Part shown: in pieces, positions 59,559 through 64,000 of the stretch
Numbering within the stretch: the stretch's first letter is position 1
Layout of the letters: the number at the start of each line of letters is the position of its first letter
Source: Listeria farberi
GTDB lineage: Bacteria; Bacillota; Bacilli; Lactobacillales; Listeriaceae
Reading direction: 5' to 3'
DNA: 64,000 nucleotides
Assembly: GCF_014229245.1 (NCBI RefSeq)
Contig: NZ_JAARZJ010000008.1
Coordinates: 1 to 64,000, forward strand
Position numbers and translations under genes: made by a program
The notes under the pieces: model-generated
The model's database searches: none
What the model saw: only the letters and a program-made list of their open reading frames with translations
Told to the model about the DNA's origin: nothing

Positions 59559-60548
59559 TTACCAAGCAATTGTGTCTGCTGGGAGTTTCAACATATCAAC
59601 CCATTTTTCATCTTCTAATTTCAAAATGGTTAATGATAACCCAGCCATTTCTAGAGAAGTCATATAATCGCCAACGAGTGTTTTTTCAACTTGAACACCA
59701 GCATTTTTTAGAAGTTCATGAACATCATTTGCAAAAACGTATTGTTCCATAAGTGGAGTTGCGCCCATGCCGTTTACAAGGACAACCACTTTATCACCCG
59801 ATAGGAGTTTGCTTTCACTACTAATGCGTTCATAAAGTTGTTTAGCAAGGCTAGCGGATGGCATAATTTTTTCGCGCGTAAAGCCGGGTTCGCCGTGGAT
59901 ACCAATGCCAAGTTCAATTTCGTCATCGCCAAGCTCAAAGCCGGGATGGCCAACTTCAGGAACGGTACACGGAGAAAGTGCGACACCAAGCGTTTTAACA
60001 GAAGCAATTACTTTTTCACCGAGTGCTTTTAGTTCTTCAAGCGATGCGCCTGCTTCTGCGGCTGCCCCGATAATTTTATGCACGAGAACAGTTCCGGCTA
60101 CACCGCGGCGTCCTGTGGTGAAAGTACTGTCTTCAACAGCAATATCATCATCCACTATGATTTGTTCTACTTTAATATCATCGGCATCGGCTAAATCTGC
60201 CGCCATTTCAAAATTCATTACATCACCGGTATAGTTTTTCACGATCAAAAGCACACCAGCGCCTTGATCTGCGGCTTTAATACCTTCATAAATTTGGTCT
60301 GGGGTTGGGGAAGTGAAAACATCGCCACATACAGCAGCAGAGAGCATTCCGCGACCCACATAACCAGCATGAGCCGGCTCGTGACCAGAACCTCCGCCAC
60401 TTACTAGCCCGACTTTTCCTGGACGTTTATCATTTCTTGCAATGACGCGAGTTCCTTCAACACGGTGAACAACATCTGCGTGCGATTTAACTAAACCTTC
60501 CACCATCTGTTCTACTACTTGATCAGTACCGTTAAGAATCTTCTTCAT
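59559..60548 (-). CDS. dhaK: Dihydroxyacetone kinase substrate-binding subunit
   Basis: 329 residues. GLVSGGGSGHEPAHAGYVGRGMLSAAV is the substrate pocket, and GIGIHGEPG holds the His that bonds covalently to dihydroxyacetone. Product: dihydroxyacetone phosphate. AAAGGAGG upstream. First gene of dhaKLM; a cre-like site overlaps its promoter, so CcpA repression is likely. No glycerol dehydrogenase lies in this window next to it. Confidence 0.95.
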   Translation of the reverse strand: MKKILNGTDQVVEQMVEGLVKSHADVVHRVEGTRVIARNDKRPGKVGLVSGGGSGHEPAHAGYVGRGMLSAAVCGDVFTSPTPDQIYEGIKAADQGAGVLLIVKNYTGDVMNFEMAADLADADDIKVEQIIVDDDIAVEDSTFTTGRRGVAGTVLVHKIIGAAAEAGASLEELKALGEKVIASVKTLGVALSPCTVPEVGHPGFELGDDEIELGIGIHGEPGFTREKIMPSASLAKQLYERISSESKLLSGDKVVVLVNGMGATPLMEQYVFANDVHELLKNAGVQVEKTLVGDYMTSLEMAGLSLTILKLEDEKWVDMLKLPADTIAW

Positions 60549-60645
60549 CTGACAAAAAACCTCCTTTAAAATTGTCCTCTTAACTCAATTTCCCTTTACT
60601 AGAAAGTCAAAACGTGGTTGCTTCCTTTATTATACAACTTCTAAA

Positions 60646-60660
60646 ATGAAAACGCTTTAA
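60646..60660 (-). promoter_or_regulatory. Candidate cre (CcpA) site of dhaKLM
   Basis: ATGAAAACGCTTTAA on the plus strand matches the cre pattern at 14 of 15 positions. On the minus strand it covers the -35 region of the promoter whose -10 (TATAAT) is at about 60630-60635. Confidence 0.5.
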
Positions 60661-60731
60661 AACTACAAGGATGTGTCATAAATTCAGCAAAATGGTACAA
60701 TGAAAGAGAGAATTTAAAAAGGGGAATTGTT

Positions 60732-62111
60732 ATGCGAGATCAATCTAAAATGCCTTTAGTAGAACGGTTAGATGCTCATGCTAAATCTTGCCCAATATCA
60801 CTTCATGTTCCAGGTCACAAAAGTGGAGCAATTTATCCAGATGCATGGCAAAAATTAGTAAAATGGGACGTAACAGAAATAACTGGAATGGACGACTTGC
60901 ATCATCCGGAAGATGTAATTTTCGAAGCGGAGGAGTTACTTGCAGAATGTTATGGAAGTAAAAAAAGCTATTTTCTAGTCAACGGAACAAGCGGGGGAAG
61001 CTTGGCGGTTATTATGGCAACTTTAAAACCCGGAGAAAAAGTGTTAGTGCCAAGAGATGCGCATAAATCAATTTTGCATGGAATCGAACTAGCAGGTGGA
61101 GAACCAATTTTCTTAACACCGGTGACAAATAAAGAAGTTGGCGTCGCGAATGGTGTATCAACAGAACTTCTTGAAGAAACTTTACATAATCATCCAGATG
61201 TAAAACTATGTATTTTCACTTATCCGAGCTATTATGGAACGACTTTTAATTTACAAAAATGTATTCGAATTGCGCATGACTTTGGCGCGGTTGTGTTTGT
61301 CGATGAAGCGCATGGGGCGCACTTTTTAACAAGTTCTGAATTTCCGAAAAGTGCGGTGGAACTTGACGCAGACGTGGTTGTTCAGTCAGCGCATAAGACG
61401 TTGCCGGCGCTAACGATGGGGTCCTATTTACATGTGGTGAATGACTTGCCGATTTTTGAAAAATTAACTTATTACTTGCAAGTTTTCCAAACGAGTAGCC
61501 CGTCTTATTTAATCATGGCGTCACTAGATGCGGCACGAAAATATGCGGCAACTTACTCAGCAGCAGACGTTGAAGCTTTTTGGAAGATGCGCGCTAGGTG
61601 GATTAAATGGTTAACGAAAAATAAATTTGAAGTGATTTTGCCAGATGATCCACTTAAAATTATCGTACGCAAAATAGGTTATACAGGTTATGAACTACAA
61701 GCCATTTTTGAAGAAAGTTCTTATTTCCCAGAGCTTGCCGACGAGTCGCAAGTGTTACTGATTTTACCGTTAATCAAAAAAGGAATTGATTTCACGCCAA
61801 TCAGCCGGATTCATTCACCAGTGAAAAAAGAAATCGCGAAAGAGCCGTACGAAATGTCGACACCTTGCGCGTCAGGTCTTGCTTTAACTTATGAAGAAAT
61901 GCACGCACGCGCGACCGAATTTGTTCTGGTAGATGAAGCGACTGACCGTGTATCTGCTGAAATAATCTCGCTCTATCCGCCGGGGATTCCAGCTATTATC
62001 CGCGGAGAAAGTATCACAGAAAAACATATTCGCGAACTAAAAAACATTCGCACGCGGCACTATCAAGGCGGCGAAAAACTAGCCGAGAATTACATCCGTG
62101 TATTCTGCTAA
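60732..62111 (+). CDS. Orn/Lys/Arg decarboxylase-family PLP enzyme (YaaO-like)
   Basis: 459 residues. HVPGHKSGAIYPDAW is the usual start of the short decarboxylase group, VDEAHGAHFLTSSEFP and the PLP lysine in VVQSAHKTLPALTMGSYLH follow. It is about half the length of inducible E. coli-type enzymes, and lacks their wing domain. Likely substrate arginine, lysine or ornithine; the choice is not readable here. Same place as Bacillus yaaO, before tmk. GGGG upstream. Confidence 0.88.
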   Translation: MRDQSKMPLVERLDAHAKSCPISLHVPGHKSGAIYPDAWQKLVKWDVTEITGMDDLHHPEDVIFEAEELLAECYGSKKSYFLVNGTSGGSLAVIMATLKPGEKVLVPRDAHKSILHGIELAGGEPIFLTPVTNKEVGVANGVSTELLEETLHNHPDVKLCIFTYPSYYGTTFNLQKCIRIAHDFGAVVFVDEAHGAHFLTSSEFPKSAVELDADVVVQSAHKTLPALTMGSYLHVVNDLPIFEKLTYYLQVFQTSSPSYLIMASLDAARKYAATYSAADVEAFWKMRARWIKWLTKNKFEVILPDDPLKIIVRKIGYTGYELQAIFEESSYFPELADESQVLLILPLIKKGIDFTPISRIHSPVKKEIAKEPYEMSTPCASGLALTYEEMHARATEFVLVDEATDRVSAEIISLYPPGIPAIIRGESITEKHIRELKNIRTRHYQGGEKLAENYIRVFC

Positions 62112-62165
62112 TTTATGCTATAATCAAACAGAAAGTGACGCGAAAGGGAAAGGAAATTATATTAG

Positions 62166-62792
62166 ATGAAAGCAATTTTTATTACACTTGAAGGACCAGA
62201 TGGCTCTGGTAAAACTACTGTTGGAACTCTGTTAAACCAAAAAATGAAAGAAGCGGGAATAGATTTCATTAAAACTCGCGAACCAGGTGGTAGCCCGATT
62301 TCAGAAAAAGTAAGAAACATCGTGCTCGGAATTGGCAATGAAGAAATGGATTCGAAAACAGAAGTATTACTTATTGCTGGAGCTCGCCGTCAGCATGTGG
62401 TTGAAACGATTCGGCCAGCTTTAGCGGCAGGGAAAACCGTTCTTTGTGACCGTTTCATGGATAGTTCACTTGCTTACCAAGGCGCCGGACGTGACATGAA
62501 TATGGAACAAGTTTTACAAGTGAATTTGTATGCGATTGAAGATACAATTCCAGATCGGACCTATTATCTCGATGTGCCAGCCGAAGTTGGTTTAGCTAGG
62601 ATCGCTGCTAATAAAGGCCGTGAAGTCAATCGTTTAGATAAAGAAGATATTTCTTACCATGAGAAAGTCCAAGCCGGTTATGAAAAAATTATCAAGATGT
62701 TCCCAGAGCGCTTTATGCGAGTGGACGCAACTATGACACCGGAAGAAATCACGGAAGTCATTTTAGCAGATATTTTAAAACAACTAACGTAA
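62166..62792 (+). CDS. tmk: Thymidylate kinase
   Basis: 208 residues. P-loop [13 protein letters not shown], the [14 protein letters not shown] motif, [15 protein letters not shown] and the LID region. It makes dTDP from dTMP. GGGAAAGGAAA upstream. Confidence 0.97.
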   Translation: MKAIFITLEGPDGSGKTTVGTLLNQKMKEAGIDFIKTREPGGSPISEKVRNIVLGIGNEEMDSKTEVLLIAGARRQHVVETIRPALAAGKTVLCDRFMDSSLAYQGAGRDMNMEQVLQVNLYAIEDTIPDRTYYLDVPAEVGLARIAANKGREVNRLDKEDISYHEKVQAGYEKIIKMFPERFMRVDATMTPEEITEVILADILKQLT

Positions 62793-62853
62793 CATTTCGT
62801 GTGACTTAAGTACCAAGCCAAAAGTGCATATCACTCTTTAAAATGCGGTTTAT

Positions 62854-62862
62854 TTGCTATAA
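62854..62862 (+). promoter_or_regulatory. Extended -10 promoter of pstA
   Basis: TGCTATAAT, an extended -10 element, lies about 40 bp before the start codon; no strong -35. Confidence 0.5.
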
Positions 62863-62884
62863 TAGAAAAAAGATAGATTTTTAG

Positions 62885-63229
<345 letters not shown>

Positions 63230-63258
63230 ATTTCTTTAATACAAATAACATGAATTGA

Positions 63259-63312
63259 ATGAGGTTGCTTATTTCTAGAATTTTAGCAGAAATAAGTCAC
63301 CTCATTTTTTTG
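63259..63312 (+). terminator. Terminator of the tmk-pstA unit
   Basis: ATGAGGT (63259-63265) with ACCTCAT (63299-63305), and inner stem TTATTTCT with AGAAATAA; T7 follows. Confidence 0.85.
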
Positions 63313-63449
63313 TATTAAAAAAATTTTACAAAGTAGTTATTATTGTTTATTTCATTTTCGAAAAGGTAAAAGAAACATATGAAAAATAGCAGGCTTTTTT
63401 CATATAAAATGTGAAATTAATAATTTGAGGTTAAGGGGGCGGAATAGGG

Positions 63450-64000
63450 ATGAATTTGAAAAAATTGTATTTAAAAAGTTGGTTTGAAGAGGGAATCATA
63501 AAGGATAATGTAGTATTTATAACAGAAAAGGATTCTAAGTGTTTTGAAAAAATCTTGAATAGCAATCCTTTCTTAAAAGAAAAAAAGCAACATTTTATTG
63601 ATACACTTGATTCGGAAGAAAATATTGCCTGGCTAGGAAAAGCGGAATATATTATTTCTTCTATAGAATTGCCTACATTCTTCATCAAAAAAAAGGGACA
63701 AACTTACATTCAAATTATCAACAAACCTGATTGGAATCCCAACTTTAAACGACTATTACTTCATGCAGATTATATTGTTAAAAAGGGTGCTCTTGAAAAT
63801 ATTTCTGAAAACTTTACAACAATTATACAAGGACAAGTGTTGCTATTCGAAAATTGTCGTTTTTTTGAAGAGAAGGAAAAAACAGCCGTAAAAAAAGCGA
63901 AAAAGGTAGTCGTCATGTACTGCGGAGGATTTAAAAATAATGGCATTACTTCTTCAGCGCTTAACTTGATGCGTAACTTAGACAAAGAGAAGTATCAAAT
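63450..64000 (+). CDS. Start of a probable cell-wall glycosyltransferase, cut by window edge
   Basis: 183 codons are present from the ATG at 63450; AAGGGGG lies 13 nt upstream and GGAATAGGG is nearer. Residues about 1-140 are not clearly assigned (LYLKSWFEEGIIKDNVVFITE). From about 152 the segment VVVMYCGGFKNNGITSSALNL looks like the N-terminal nucleotide-fold motif of GT4-type transferases in large wall-polymer proteins that also carry CDP-glycerol phosphotransferase domains. In Bacillus this place holds yaaR-holB, so this is a break in conserved order. Visibly AT-rich. The family call is tentative. Confidence 0.5.
   Translation, partial: MNLKKLYLKSWFEEGIIKDNVVFITEKDSKCFEKILNSNPFLKEKKQHFIDTLDSEENIAWLGKAEYIISSIELPTFFIKKKGQTYIQIINKPDWNPNFKRLLLHADYIVKKGALENISENFTTIIQGQVLLFENCRFFEEKEKTAVKKAKKVVVMYCGGFKNNGITSSALNLMRNLDKEKYQ

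Overview
The window is chromosomal DNA of a low-GC Firmicute, almost certainly Listeria, most likely of the L. monocytogenes group. Evidence seen directly: AT-rich genome, strong AGGAGG-type ribosome sites, an LPXTG protein, a serine T-box, a large Bacillus-type SRP RNA, sigma-B and sigma-54 promoters, and a gene order that I recall as that of the lmo2752 to lmo2692 stretch of L. monocytogenes EGD-e (from memory, not searched). Locus comparisons here are inference. The species cannot be fixed without a search.

The backbone is the origin-proximal block also known from Bacillus: serS, tadA, SRP RNA, dnaX-ybaB-recR-yaaL, yaaO-like decarboxylase, tmk, darA/pstA, in that order and all on the plus strand. 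Between these housekeeping genes sit blocks for transport, sugar use, efflux and surface proteins. Four parS-type ParB sites (two perfect 16-mers) agree with a place near oriC.

Layout: 0-3.7 kb, a two-gene ABC exporter whose nucleotide sites are split into one canonical and one degenerate site. 3.8-6.1 kb, pabA-pabBC for p-aminobenzoate. 6.2-8.6 kb, a sigma-B type stress protein, then the T-box-controlled serS and a TfoX C-domain protein. 8.6-16.3 kb, ABC exporter, Crp/Fnr regulator, transaldolase, SH3 protein, MFS-Cdd1-sirtuin overlap group, CorC/HlyC protein. 16.3-25.7 kb, a catabolic locus with a fructose-family PTS, GH38 glycosidase, GH13_18 phosphorylase and glycerate kinase, with LacI and RpiR regulators: the set fits uptake and breakdown of glycosyl-glycerates. 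25.7-34.8 kb, small regulator/effector pairs (MerR-cupin, MarR-MATE, MerR facing a NagB-like gene) and an acyl-CoA synthetase. 35-43.8 kb, tadA, the cydABCD cytochrome bd operon with a Rex-like operator, then an LPXTG protein and an L,D-transpeptidase-like secreted protein. 43.9-50.3 kb, a gluconate-type kinase, two overlooked small ORFs, the SRP RNA, and a sigma-54/CcpA-type PTS EIIC operon. 49.9-50.3 kb, five exact-length 77-bp tandem repeats ending in the dnaX promoter. 50.3-64 kb, dnaX-ybaB-recR, aldo/keto reductase, Nudix, HAD, RpiR, an orphan oligopeptide-binding lipoprotein, dhaKLM, decarboxylase, tmk, pstA, and the start of a probable cell-wall glycosyltransferase that breaks the Bacillus order at the right edge.

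Many start codons were moved downstream from the longest open reading on the basis of ribosome sites (serS, cydB, pstA, the PTS gene and others); these choices are stated in each entry. No tRNA, rRNA, CRISPR array, insertion sequence or prophage was seen.
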